Positions 40,201 to 51,800 of a stretch of 64,000 bases of DNA are shown piece after piece; the stretch's first letter is position 1, and each line of letters starts with the position of its first letter. Made by a program: the position numbers and the translations under genes. The notes under the pieces were generated by a model. The model was not told the DNA's origin and ran no database searches. It saw nothing but the letters and a program-made list of their open reading frames with translations. Source of the DNA: Brachionus manjavacas (Eukaryota > Rotifera > Eurotatoria > Ploima > Brachionidae); assembly GCA_019054805.1 (NCBI GenBank), contig JAHQIY010000004.1, forward strand, positions 5,270,001 through 5,334,000, in the 5' to 3' direction.

Positions 40201-43200
40201 GAAGGAAAAATAAGTCAAAATTTTACCACAACATTGAACTGCTTATCTTCATTTGAATGTGAAAAAACCCTTGAATGTCTTAATACTACTCTTCAAACAA
40301 AACGATTTTTAAACATTGATCAATTGCTGGAAGAAATAATTTCCAATGAATCCAAATTTTCAGAGTCAACAGATTTGTTTGAAAAAAATTGGAAAATATC
40401 TTTGTTTCGACGAGCTACGGTAACTCCTAGCAGAGTAATTTTCTATTTTCCAGAGCCGAATTTGTCCAACCGAGTTACCCGTGAATTTGGTGAAGACAAT
40501 TTTATAAGAATTCGTTTTAGGGACGAGAACTTGCGCAAATTAAACATGTTCTACAAATACTCGGACATGAACAGCATTTATTTGAGAATTGAAAATTTTT
40601 TAAACAGAGGTTTGACTTTATTTGGACGAAAGTATGATTTTTTGGCCATGAGCTCCAGTCAATTGAGGGAAAATGGATGCTGGTTGTTTAACAGTTCGCA
40701 TTTGAGTCCTGACCATGTTAGATCTTGGATGGGAGATTTCAAAAATATTAGATGCATTGGCAAGTATGCCGCCAGACTTGGACAAAGCTTGTCCAGCTCG
40801 ATAGAAACGTTTCAGTCAACAAAATTCTCAATGATTGATGACATCACTGTAGGAGACTATTGCTTCACTGATGGTATTGGGAAAATATCTGTTAAAAAGG
40901 CGGAAGAAATAAGCAAAGAGTTTTACAACAGAAAAATGGCTGCGAGTGCTTTTCAAATTCGTTTTGGTGGATTTAAGGGTGTTGTGGCTGTGGACCCGAA
41001 TCTAGAGGATCATGAGCTCCAATTTAGAGACAGTATGAGAAAATTTGAGAGTGTCTACAATCGACTGGATGTAATCAATGTCACTGACTACATACCATGT
41101 TTTTTAAATAGACAAATAATTGTAATTTTGTCTTCTCTAGGAATTGCTGACTCAGTTTTTGAAAATTTACAAGATGATATGCTAAAAACTCTTAGCAACA
41201 TGCTCATTGATAAGTTGACTGCATCGTTAAGCATTATGAAATACTATAGACCCATATTTTATGATTATAAACATTCCGAAAAGATCAATTACTGCCTTGA
41301 GCCTTTTTTCCGCGATCTTTTGAAGACCATTTATCAAAAGAGTCTTATAGGTCTCATCAAAAAATCTCGAATCTTTGTTCAAAAAGGTCGCATTTTGATG
41401 GGCACCATAGATGAAACAGGCAAATTAAATCATGATGAAGTATTTGTCCAATGTTCTAAGCAGCCAGGCGAGCTTTATGACAAAAACGAAGTTTTGTATT
41501 CAAACAATCGAAATATTGTAATAAACAAAAAGGTAGTTGTTGGCAAAAATCCATGTATGCATCCGGGAGATGTCCGTGTCCTTAAGGCTGTTGATTTACC
41601 AGAGCTAAGACACATGGTCGATTGTATAGTGTTTCCATCTGTTGGACCAAGACCCATTACAAACATGTGTTCTGGATCAGATTTGGATGGTGACTTGTAT
41701 TTTGTATCATGGGATCCAAGGTTAATTCCAGAGTTTGTCAACGAACCAATGAACTACATTTCACCAAAAGCCGCAGAAAAATACTCCGAAATTCAAATAG
41801 AAGATATAACCAAGTTTTTTGTAAATTTTATAGAAATGGACCAACTAGGTCGAATAGCAAATGCCCACGTGGCCTTATCTGACCAAAAAAAGCTAGGCGT
41901 CAAGGATCCACTGTGCATTAAACTTGCCGAAGCGTTTAGCTTAGCTGTTGATTTTCCCAAAACCGGAATTTTAGCTGAACTGCCAGACGAAATCACGAAT
42001 TTAAAATATCCGGATTTTATGGAAAAAATTGGAATGTCTTACACTTCAGAAAAAATAATCGGAAAACTTTATCGAAAGTGTAAAAAAATTTTCATCAATG
42101 ACACATTTTCCGACCAAATTTCAATGAACAAATCTCTCTTGGTCAACGGATACGAAAAATATGTGCCCAAGGCCAAAGAGATCTATTCGAAGTACAGAGC
42201 CGAACTTGAGAGAATGATGAATTTTTTCAATTGCCGTCACGAATCCGAATTATTTGTTGGAATTTTTTTAAACTCAATAAATAGCAATGAAGCTAAGGAT
42301 TTTTTTCAAGTTAGTTGTTCAATGATTAAAAAACTATGGGCACATATGAGAGAATTATTCAGAGATACTTTGAATTCAGAGGCAAAAAGCGAAAAAGAGA
42401 CTAAAATTCAAATAGCAAGTGCTTGGTACTTTGCTTGCTATTCAAATGAGGAAAATAAAAAATTGAGAATTCTGAGCTTTCCGTGGATTCTCGAAGATAT
42501 TCTCAATTTGATCGAAATTGAGGAGTATGATTTATTTTCTTACTCTATTGTGGAAAAATTTTGCCATTGCAAAAATGACTTTCAGCTAATTTCGAGGTTT
42601 ACTCAGCAACTTGATCTAAAAAAACAAATCGAATCAATAACTGGTTTAAAATGTCTGATAACTGGCTCGTTGGGGTTGTTTTTATTTGAGCAAAATATTG
42701 ATCTTCAAATTGTGGCCTTTGATTGTGACGGAAACAAGTGCCTGACTGAATCTATTGCTGAAAAGCTTGAGGAGCATTTTGACAATGTTTTTTATCATGA
42801 AAAAATGATTACATGCACCGAGTCCGACCAGCTTTCTTTCAATCTAATTGAGTCAAGGGAAATTTTGAGAAAATTTATTTTTTTGAGAAAATCTATTTTT
42901 TCAAATCCAGAGCTTCTTCCTGTTTTCTATTTTGCTGCTCATTTTGCCAGAGAAGATGATTTATTCTTGAAATTAAATCATTTTAATTTAAAATTGGATG
43001 ACTATTTGAGCTTTTTTCTAAATTATTTGACAGAAAAAAATTATGTGACTAGAGTACCAGAGTCAGAGGTAGACAATGAATTATACTCATTAAGAAATGA
43101 TGAGCATTTAAGAGATTGTTCAGAGGAATGGACTAAAATTCAGGACTATTTGGAGGATTTGCTTTATACAAATGAGAAACAAGTTGGGAATATGATCCTT

Positions 43201-44646
43201 TGTTTTTATCGAGAAATGGCCTTTGAAAAAGAAGATTTTTGTTTTCATGATTTTGAAAAAAATGACCACTTGAACGAAATTTTAAAGTGTCATTTTTACA
43301 AAGTGTTTGATCGCGTGTCAAAAACGCTTGATGTGTCCAATGTGTGGAATTCAATGCGTAAAATAGCTGATCCAGTGTTCAAACAAAGGTTCTCGTTTGC
43401 TCGAAAGAAAGGAAAATCTCCTGCCTTATTTGTAGAAAATGCCAGCCTTTTTCTATTTTCAAACTACCGAAGTGATTTTGATCTTGTTGAGTTTGAGCTG
43501 TACAAAGGCAAGAGGCGGTCTCTTCATTTATCAAAAGAATGCTTTACTGCCAAAATCAACTATCCATTGACGGATTTTACAACCGAATGCTTCAACAAAT
43601 TCTACCATCATTCGATTACTCAATTCAACAAAGCCAAGGAAATGATGTCCGATTTTAACTTTAGAATTCAGTTGAAATTTGGTGACTCATATTTTACCAA
43701 TGTTCCATCTGTTTTTGAGAATTCATCTACTCTAGTCTACAATGAACTACAAGAAGCCTTAAAAAAAGGATACAAAAAATTTCTATTTAGTTGGCTTAAA
43801 GATGAAAAAAAATCTTGCTTTACTTTGGAAAATGAATCTGAAAATGAAGAAGACGATGATATTTGTGAGCCTAAAGACAAAACGAAAAAAAAGAGGAAAA
43901 AAAAAGTAGTCCAAAAAGCAAATACTGCATTTGATTCCAATGTAAATTTTGAACTAAGCTCGTTAAATTCAATGTTCCTGGACAACGAATTCGAAAGCAA
44001 AACATCACACACCTACATTGTTTATGTCGAGCTAAAAAATCAAGATAATAAGCGAAAAAAATTCTACCGTCTAAAGTACGGATCTGATTTGGAGTTTGTT
44101 CGCATAGAGACTCTTCCTATTAAATGGTTAAACATTGACTTAAGAAATTTGATCAATAAAGCAGAAACTAGGGACATTCGGTTTAATTTAATTTCAGAAA
44201 AAATTCTGGATTTGGACAGTGAGGTTAAAAATGATGTATTTAATATAAACAAAATTATCAATGACGGGATAATTAAAATGGACAATAATGGTAACTTGAT
44301 TTTACTAGACCAATTCCGATCATCATCTCCTGTGTATGTGCGTAATTCACAATCAATCAAGTACTATGGAGGATATGAAAATTGGAAGCTTTTATTTGAT
44401 ATGACTAAAGTTGACTTGCCAGATAAGATTCCGGAAGAATTTTTCAAAAATTTCCGAATTTGTTTTAGTGATTCGAAAGAATACTCAGAACCTGATGAAA
44501 AAGGTATTTTTAATGTGAAAGCAAATCGTTCGGAAGTTAGTGTTGCTTCTAAAGTTGACGTAAATCATTTAAAACCATCAGAAATAAATGAAATGATTCT
44601 ACTTTGTTGGTCCATTATACAAGTTTTTTCCAAAATTTTGACTTAA
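37202..44646 (+). CDS. Fusion protein: RIG-I-like CTD + DExH helicase + RNA-dependent RNA polymerase + nucleotidyltransferase-like domain
   Basis: Exons 37202-38165 and 38216-44646 give 2464 residues; the 50-bp intron rejoins the helicase motif ILG-LTASP. Residues 1-130 look like the RNA-end-binding C-terminal domain of RIG-I-like receptors: C8/C11 and C68/C71 CxxC pairs, then strands ending SKWVHLKNNFPMIEF. Residues 165-660 are a Dicer/RIG-I-type helicase: PTGSGKT 192-198, DEIHH 289-293, LTASP 322-326, IFVRSR 528-533, ATSVLQEGLDV 591-601, QSRGRAR 621-627. About 1047-1690 is a QDE-1/EGO-1-type RdRP: SNRVTREFG, FTDGIGKIS, RFGGFKGVVAVDP, catalytic DLDGD 1477-1481 (nt 41680-41694). About 1795-1910 resembles Cid1-type nucleotidyltransferases: GS at 1805-1806, then DLQI at 1817-1820. 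Residues 1930-2464 are unrecognised, with an acidic/basic patch near 2195-2220. Inferred role: unwinding templates and making secondary small RNAs. No stop interrupts 6.4 kb of exon 2, so it looks functional. Confidence 0.93.
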
Positions 44647-46791
44647 CTATTTTAGCTCCTTTATTTTATTTTTTATTAATATTAAAAACATTCTAAAAAA
44701 GATTTAATTTTAAAAGAATTTTAGCTACACTTTCTAAAACTTATTTTCCATAAACTTTTAATTAAAATTAAATCTAAAAATAAATTTTTAAACTTTTTTT
44801 TAAAATTTTTTTAATTAAATTGTTTATAGGTCATTAACTAAAAAAATCAAATACTTTATTTTCTTCCAAAGAGACGTGTGCAACCAAGTCAGGAAACCAG
44901 GTTTTAACTTAAGCATTATCCATGTCAAAAATAAATAAAATTTTCTACAAAAATGCACGATTAACACTAGAAGCACCAAACGAGTCATGACTCGTTTTAA
45001 AAATTGTAAATCCTCATATATCTTTAAGTTTTTACTCAGTAAAATCAGTAAAAAAAAAATTTAAATAATTTTGATTAAAAAAACACGAAAAAATGCATGG
45101 TGCTTCTTAAAAAGGGTTTCTCTAATATGTTACCAAGTGGTGAAAAATTACTTGACCATGAATATGCTATTTTAAGCTATAAGAAGAGATTGCTAGTTTC
45201 TATGCACCAGTTCAAAGGCTTATAGACTATTTTAGAATTATAATTGGATTTTGTTTATATTTTTTCAGAACAATCCGAGGAGCCTGTTAGGCGTTGGGAG
45301 ATCCTGAAGAAAAGTTAGATTTAATTTATGATTGTTCGAGTTGATCGGATACCAAGTCTGAAAGTAGATCTAGTACAAACTCAAAATCAATTTCGGCAGT
45401 AGAATTTTTAGTATATTTTAACGATTCCGAAAAAATAGATAAATAAAATTTAGAAATTAGCATAGTTGTTAAAATGAAGTGATGATTGAGAGTTCAGCTA
45501 GTTAGACTTTCACAATAGATTTAAGTTTCAATAAAACTGACAATCAATCGGATTGTGATGATATTTCATTTGTTCAAGAAAATTACTTAAATATCGCTTA
45601 AAATGAAGCAAAAAAATAAAAGTTGGCTGATAAAATTTATCTAATCATTCAAAAATATCTAATATTTAAAAACTTAAAACTTAAATCACAATGAAACTGA
45701 ATAAAAAATTTAAATGATCTTTTTCATATTTGTCTAATTTTATTAAAAAAAATTGATAACAAAATTTATTTGTACTAATTGATTATCAAAGTTATTTACG
45801 ATGTTAAAATATATGATGCTCAGCAAATTTTATATAAATTTTTATTTTTTTAGTTAATTTTTTGAAATTTCTTCTATACCAATGCTGGTTTTGCATGTTG
45901 ACAAAACATAAATCAGATGAAAATAATATTTTCTTGTTTTTAAAAATTTTATTTATATTCTATTAAATTAAAATCAGGATGTTTGTATGGTACTTTATTA
46001 TAAAAATAAGTGCCATTTTCTGCTATTAGAAACAAAATATATATTTCTAATTAGATAAATATCGAATTATATTTATTGCTTGAGAAAATAAAATAAAAGA
46101 ATACTTATTAATTTTGTATACTATCTTTGCAAAAAATTACGATCATCTTTAAAAAAGTAAGGCTTTTATTTGAACTATAATAAAAAAAAATGACAAAATA
46201 TTCCTTTATTCATTTAAATTTTAACTAAAAAATAATACGAAAATCTTGAAAAATAGTCATTCCAATTTAATTTTTATTCTATATTAAATAAATCTTTAGA
46301 TGATAAAAGTGGATCTTAAATTGAACTTTTGTTATCTTTAATTTTTGTTTTGCTTAAGAAGAAGAATAATTCGCATCATTTTGATCAAAAATGGACAAAG
46401 TAATTTAGAAATTAAATTAGTACACGAAATTTAAAAACAATTTAATTCAACAACTTTATTTAAGTAATTATCTGAATTTTTATCTTATAAAAATAAAAGT
46501 TAATTTTAATATTTTTTATAAAGAAATAAATAAATAATATTAAATAAAAATTTTATTAAAAAAATTCATGAATTTGAATAAATGGTCAGATCAAATTCAA
46601 AAAAAGAATTCAGCAATTTCATAATAAATTATTCATTTAATCATTTATGAGAATTAGTTGTGCAAAATATTTTTTCATTCATATAGTTCGGATCTAAACT
46701 TATATCAAATAATATTATTTCGAAATTTGCATTTAAATCATCAAGATTCTCTTTAAAATTTCAATTTATCATATTTTTCTAATTCAAATAA
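44647..46791. other. Intergenic region with a piggyBac-type miniature element and possible transposase debris
   Basis: AT-rich. It contains the TTAA-flanked element at 44965-45106. Around 45270-45620 there are short protein-like stretches broken by stops (for example EEKLDLIYDCSS, and DNQSDCDDISFVQENYLNIA), which could be remains of a transposon gene or a dead gene. I cannot assign them. Confidence 0.45.
44965..45106. mobile_element. piggyBac-type miniature element
   Basis: A 142-bp segment is bounded by TTAA on both sides (44961-44964 and 45107-45110). It begins CACTAGAAGCACCAAACGAG and ends with the inverted GGTGCTTC. TTAA target duplication and CNCTAGAAG ends are piggyBac features. The left arm carries an inner palindrome ACGAGTCATGACTCGT. 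No coding capacity. Related to the element at 9677. Confidence 0.65.
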
Positions 46792-49028
46792 ATGTCTCAA
46801 ACAAAAGTTTTCGATAAACTTCTAGGTAAATTTCAAATTACTAAATTAAATCAAAATTGTTTATATTTCCTGGTCTAGAAAAAGCAACCAGCAACTTATT
46901 ACTTGAAAATGACTGGGAGAGCATTTTGAAAATCTGCGACTTAATCCGTCAAGATGATGTTGCGTAAGAGATAAATTTAAAAAAAAAATCTTGGCATAAA
47001 ATTAAATTTTTTTTCTAGATCAAAGTATGCAGTAAGTTCTGTCAAAAAAAAACTAACCTCGGATAATATCCATACAATAGGCTATACTCTAGAAGTAACT
47101 TGTTCAATTCAATTCTTTCTGTCTTAAAATTAAATTAATTCTTTCGCTCATAGTGCATTGAGTCAATGGTTAAAAATTGTGGTTCCAAAATTCATCAAGA
47201 AATTGTACAGAAAGACTTTATGGAGCAAATGAAGTCTCTTTGTCAACAAAAACCAGATCCGGTCAAGTCTAAATGCTTGAGTTTGATCCAATGCTGGTCA
47301 CATGCATTCCGCAAGAACCCTAATTATAAAATAGTCGAAGACTATTATAATCAGATGAAAATGGAGGGATTTCAGTTTCCATTGCTGAAAGAATCCGAGG
47401 CGATGTTTGATGTCGAAGAGGCGCCTCTTTGGATACAGGATTCAGACTCAACCAGTTGCTTTAGGTGCAGATCTGAATTCGGTATTATCAATCGTCGGCA
47501 CCATTGTAGAGCTTGTGGGCAAATATTTTGTCATGCTTGTTCATCTAAACAGGCCCCGATTCCCAAATTTGGCATCGAGAAAGAGGTTCGTGTTTGCGAT
47601 GGCTGTTTTGATAAGCTTAAGTCAGCTTCAGCAACTTCTGGTGAAAATTTAAGCAACCAATTTATGAAACCTGCTCTGTCCAACAGTGCAGCTCAATCCG
47701 CTCCAAAACAAAACGAAAAAACAGAACAAGAATTCGAAGAAGAGCTTCAACTTGCTCTTGCTTTGTCAGAGAGTGAAGCAGAGGCCAAGCGTCAACAGCA
47801 AAGCAAATTCAAATCTTACAGTCATAAATCAGCGGAAAAAAATACCAAAATATCAGCAAGTGCACCATCCTATAATGATTCGAACTATTCAAATGAGCGC
47901 GATCAGGTTAAGGAAACAAATAATATAAGAAAAGAAAATTTTAAGTCAGAGAGCCAGGTGGTGAAAAAAATGGAAGCAATTACGACTGAAGCTGACGAGA
48001 AAGAAATTGAAAACGATGCTGAGATCGATAAATTCAATGATGATGTCAAAAAAATTTTGGAACTTTTTATAAACAGAATGAAAGCTGATTCGGTCCGTGG
48101 ACGATCGATCACTAACGATACGGCTGTTCAGTCACTTTTTTTACAACTTCAGCATTTACAGCCCAAGCTTATGTCATATATTAAATACAAAGAGGACATG
48201 CGAGGCTATTACGAAAATTTACAGGACAAGCTTACTCAATTAAAAGATGCCCGTGAAGTCCTAAATGCTTTGAGACAGGAACACTACGAAAAAAAGAGAA
48301 AAGAATTTGAAGAAAAAGAAAGGCTCCGGCAACTGCAAATAGCTCAAAAGCTGCAGTATATGCGTCAACAAAAACAGTCCTATTATCTTTATCAACAACA
48401 ATTGCACATGCAAAAGTTACAAGAGCAGGAAATGAGCTTGAAGATGAGACTGAATCAGCAAAGAGAATTAGTAATGCAGAGAGAATTAATAAATACAGTG
48501 CCGAGCACGCTTAACTATCAAAATTCGACTAATCCCATGATGCAGACCAATTTTTACCAAAATCCAATGTATCCATTGGCAAACAACAGCAACAATTCAT
48601 TTGCTGCCAATGGAATGGAACAGAACAATCAGCTACAAAATGGTGAAACAAATTTAAATAATTTGCCACAACAAAATTGGCCTATGAATCAAAATCAGTT
48701 TATTCCTAATACAAATTTACCAAATCAGTCATATCCATTGCAGTCTGATTCAACAAATTCAATGAATACACCTAGCATGCCGGGAATGAATCAATATCAA
48801 ATGAATTTTAGCCAGAGTTATAACCAACATAGTCAACCTTTTAATCCGATGATCAATTATGGTCAACCAATGGGTCCAATAGCTAATCAAATGAATTATC
48901 CGTCTTATGGCTCGAATCCGGTGCATAACCAATCATCCGGTCAAGCTGGACAAACAGAAAATCAAGGAGTTGAGCCACCGAAGACTCAAGGAAATGTTTC
49001 AGATGTTCAATTGATTTCATTCGATTAA
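46792..49028 (+). CDS. HGS: HRS/HGS, ESCRT-0 subunit (VHS-FYVE-UIM)
   Basis: Exons 46792-46825, 46879-46963, 47019-47094 and 47154-49028 join in phase to 689 residues (human HRS 777). The VHS domain (about residues 8-145) starts KVFDKLLEKATSNLLLENDW and includes WESILKICDLIRQ. The FYVE zinc finger (158-218) has the PI3P-binding motif RRHHCRACG with eight Cys/His ligands, followed by KFGIEKEVRVCDGCF. A ubiquitin-interacting motif EEELQLALALSESEAE lies at about 258-273. Then come an acidic linker, a coiled coil rich in Gln/Glu/Arg (about 420-550), and a Gln/Asn/Pro/Met-rich tail ending VQLISFD, a clathrin-box-like terminus. It sorts ubiquitinated membrane cargo on early endosomes with STAM. Start ATG 46792 begins the VHS domain at the expected place. 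Confidence 0.96.
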
Positions 49029-49967
49029 CTCATTTTGAAGAATTTTTGTATTTAGTCGATTTAAAAACTTTTTGAAGATTTATTTTATTTTAAGCCAAGT
49101 TTATTAAGATAAATTATAATCTTTTATTTATTTTTTATATAATGATAAATTTATATTTAATAAATGAAATAATAAAATCATAATTTAAATGGTATGAATC
49201 TATTTTTAGACTGATCGCCAGATCAAACTCTTTTTCATTCTCTCTCTTTTTCAAAAAATTCTTAGGAGTTTAAGACTCCAACAATTCTCAATAGAGCTAC
49301 TAGAATATGTTGTTTAAGAGATCGGTTAGGTGAGAAGTCCGAAGCCAAAACCATTAGACACAAGAATGAAATAATGAAAATATGAGAAAATATGTCTGAT
49401 GCATCATAATTTTGGATTTGAAAAATTTTATAATTCAAATTTTCAGATACTTCAGATATCATTTTTGACTAAAAATAATAAAAAAAGCTTTAATCTGATA
49501 TGAAATGAAATAAGATACTTAATCTTCAAGAAAAAAAAAGAAAAATCATATAAAAATATCAAGTTAAAATACAACTATTTACAATTTATTTTGTTTTTCA
49601 ACGTAAACATTCGCCTTTTTAAGTAGATTATCGTCAACTCAAAATAATTAGGACTTTGGTTTATTATTATTTATTTTTTTATCTGTGCCGAGAAAAAGCT
49701 CCTTCAAATTAAAAATAAAATAAAAGTAAAATATAATGTAAAAGAAAATTAAAATTTTTATTTATTTTTTAATCAAAAAAGGAAAAATTTAAATAAAAAA
49801 AATAAAGATTAACTAAAAATTAATTAATTGCAACAATTATTATTTTATTATTAATTGCAAGTCCAAATTTTCTATAATATCTATCAACACATTTCATTTG
49901 AAAAAATTTTTACAATTAGGACATAATGACCAATCCATCAGGTGCGTCGGCCGATTTTGGACGCGTC

Positions 49968-50008
49968 TTTTTTCGCGTTACGTTAAAGTTACGCGAAAAA
50001 AGACCACC
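49968..50008. repeat. Compact hairpin, 17-bp arms
   Basis: GTCTTTTTTCGCGTTAC is followed by a six-base loop and its near-exact inverse GTTACGCGAAAAAAGAC (one mismatch). The context is unusually GC-rich for this genome (GTGCGTCGGCCGATTTTGGA upstream). It may be the core of a miniature element or a structured RNA. Confidence 0.6.
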
Positions 50009-50454
50009 GAACCTAAGTGAACTGCCTTTATTGAGTTGGACTTCTTTTCATTTTATTGACATTTGAGTGAGAATAAATAAAAATTATTTACAGTTAAAAT
50101 AAATTAAATTACATATTTTTTTATTAAATTTAGAAAAAAATTTAATAAAAAAGTTGAATTTTTTAAAATGATATTTTTTAGGAATTTTTCGATTTATGCA
50201 AAAGAATGAAAATTTTCGAAATATTTCCTTAAATTACGCATTGTAAGAAGAAATTGATGACACAAATTATGCAAAAAATCCTAAAATTACGCTTATAATC
50301 TGCAAAATATGATTGCAGATTATGTTCACCTAATCTATCTTCCACTTTATCATTTATTAAAAACGCTATATCTTTGAGTACAATTCTTGATTATTTCTCT
50401 TTTCATTTTACATGAATTGCCTCTTATATTTCTGACTGTAAAGGTGATCGGAAG

Positions 50455-51130
50455 TTGCCAACAGACTTAATCTATGCTATTTTTAACTTTAAATATTTGA
50501 ATAAGGAGACCGAATTCATGATGTACAACATAAATAAAAAAAAAGGTGACGTCGATCTTGGCAAACACAGTCTAAAAAAAGTAGAAGACTTCCACTATCT
50601 GGGCTCTATGATGCAATCAACAGAAAGAGACTTTAAGAGACGCAAAGCTCTAGTACATGAAACTTGGAAAAGCATGGAGAAGATCTGTACAGCAAAACAT
50701 GTCAAGATCGAGCTAAAAATCAGCATTTTCGAGGCATCGGTCCTATCTAATTTTCTAAATGGATGCGAGTAATCGATCATAACACTCCAAATGGAGCAAA
50801 AAATCGACAGCTTTGCGAATGAGTGCTATTGTCGAATGCTCAACATCAAGCGACTTGACCACATCCCACTAGAGAGCATATACAAAGAAGTTAATAGACT
50901 CCACTCATAGAAACCATACGTTCAAGGCAGCTAGGATGGCTTGGTCACGCACTACTTATGGAGAGCAAGGAAGAACCAGCTTGAATATTATACGAGCCAG
51001 AAATGCGACATGGTCAAGCAAGAAGAGCTGCAAAGAAGCTCTCATACAAATGTCAAATATTTAAAATGCGTACTAGCTGTCCAGACAAACTCACAGATGA
51101 GGAGTTAAGGGCCCCAGTGAGAGAATAGAA
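50455..51130 (+). mobile_element. Decayed LINE ORF2 C-terminal fragment
   Basis: Frames here read KKVEDFHYLGSMMQSTERDF, then EQKIDSFANECYCRMLNIKR, then after a frame change TIRSRQLGWLGHALLMESKE. These are the conserved post-RT segments of animal non-LTR elements (VxDFKYLGSxMxS, LDGCYxRMLR, RLxWxGH). Stops and frameshifts show it is dead. Confidence 0.75.
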
Positions 51131-51199
51131 AAGAGAAGACAATAAAAAAGACAAGCCACCTTGTGCCACCTAGTGGTTTCGATTAAAATATTGATGGTT

Positions 51200-51800
51200 T
51201 TAAATCCAAATTCCCAAATCTTTCTACACAAATACGGGATCTTGAGACAACATTAAATTTACCATTAAATAAATCAGTCCAAACGTAGTAATTTAGAATC
51301 ATATGATTTCTACTAAAACTCATAATTACAAATTTTCCAAAATTTAGATCCATTGACCATTCATTACGCCAACTAACTAATAATTCAATACCATGTTGAA
51401 ATAACTTAAATGATACTTTTGGATTGTTTTGATCAATAGGAAAAATATCTTGCAGTCATCAGCATAGGGTAGACTTTTACTTTTTTAGTCTAACATCTAG
51501 GCTATTAATGAAAATAGCAAATAAAAGTGGGTCGAGCACCGAGCCTTGTGGTACGCCACTTATTACTTCAAGCAATTCGGATTCTATTTCATCAAGTACA
51601 ACCCTTTGTTTACAATGAATTAGAAAAAATTCAATCCTTTTTAGTAACGAACCATTAATACCAAGATGTTTAAGTTTGAGTAAAATTTTTAAGTGATTAA
51701 CTTTATCAAAGTCTTAAGAAAAATAAAGTACATCGAATTGATTACCGAATAATATTTGATTAGCTAATATGGCATGGTATGGATGTAATTGAGATATGTC
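51200..51800 (-). mobile_element. Decayed CR1/Jockey-type LINE reverse transcriptase fragment
   Basis: On the minus strand: DFDKVNHLKILLKLKHLGIN, LLEVISGVPQGSVLDPLLFA then IFINSL, and further on DDCKIFFPIDQNN and ELLVSWRNEWSMDLNFGKF. These are RT motifs (SGVPQGSVLGPLLF, the second half of the YADD block, NxxK). At least one stop interrupts the frame. It is a different LINE family from the fragment at 50455 and lies tail-to-tail with it. Confidence 0.8.

Noticed and set aside
45240-45620. Protein-like stretches (EEKLDLIYDCSS, DNQSDCDDISFVQENYL) as a gene
   Set aside because: Broken by several stops with no splice sites restoring a frame. At best dead transposon or gene debris, too weak to name.
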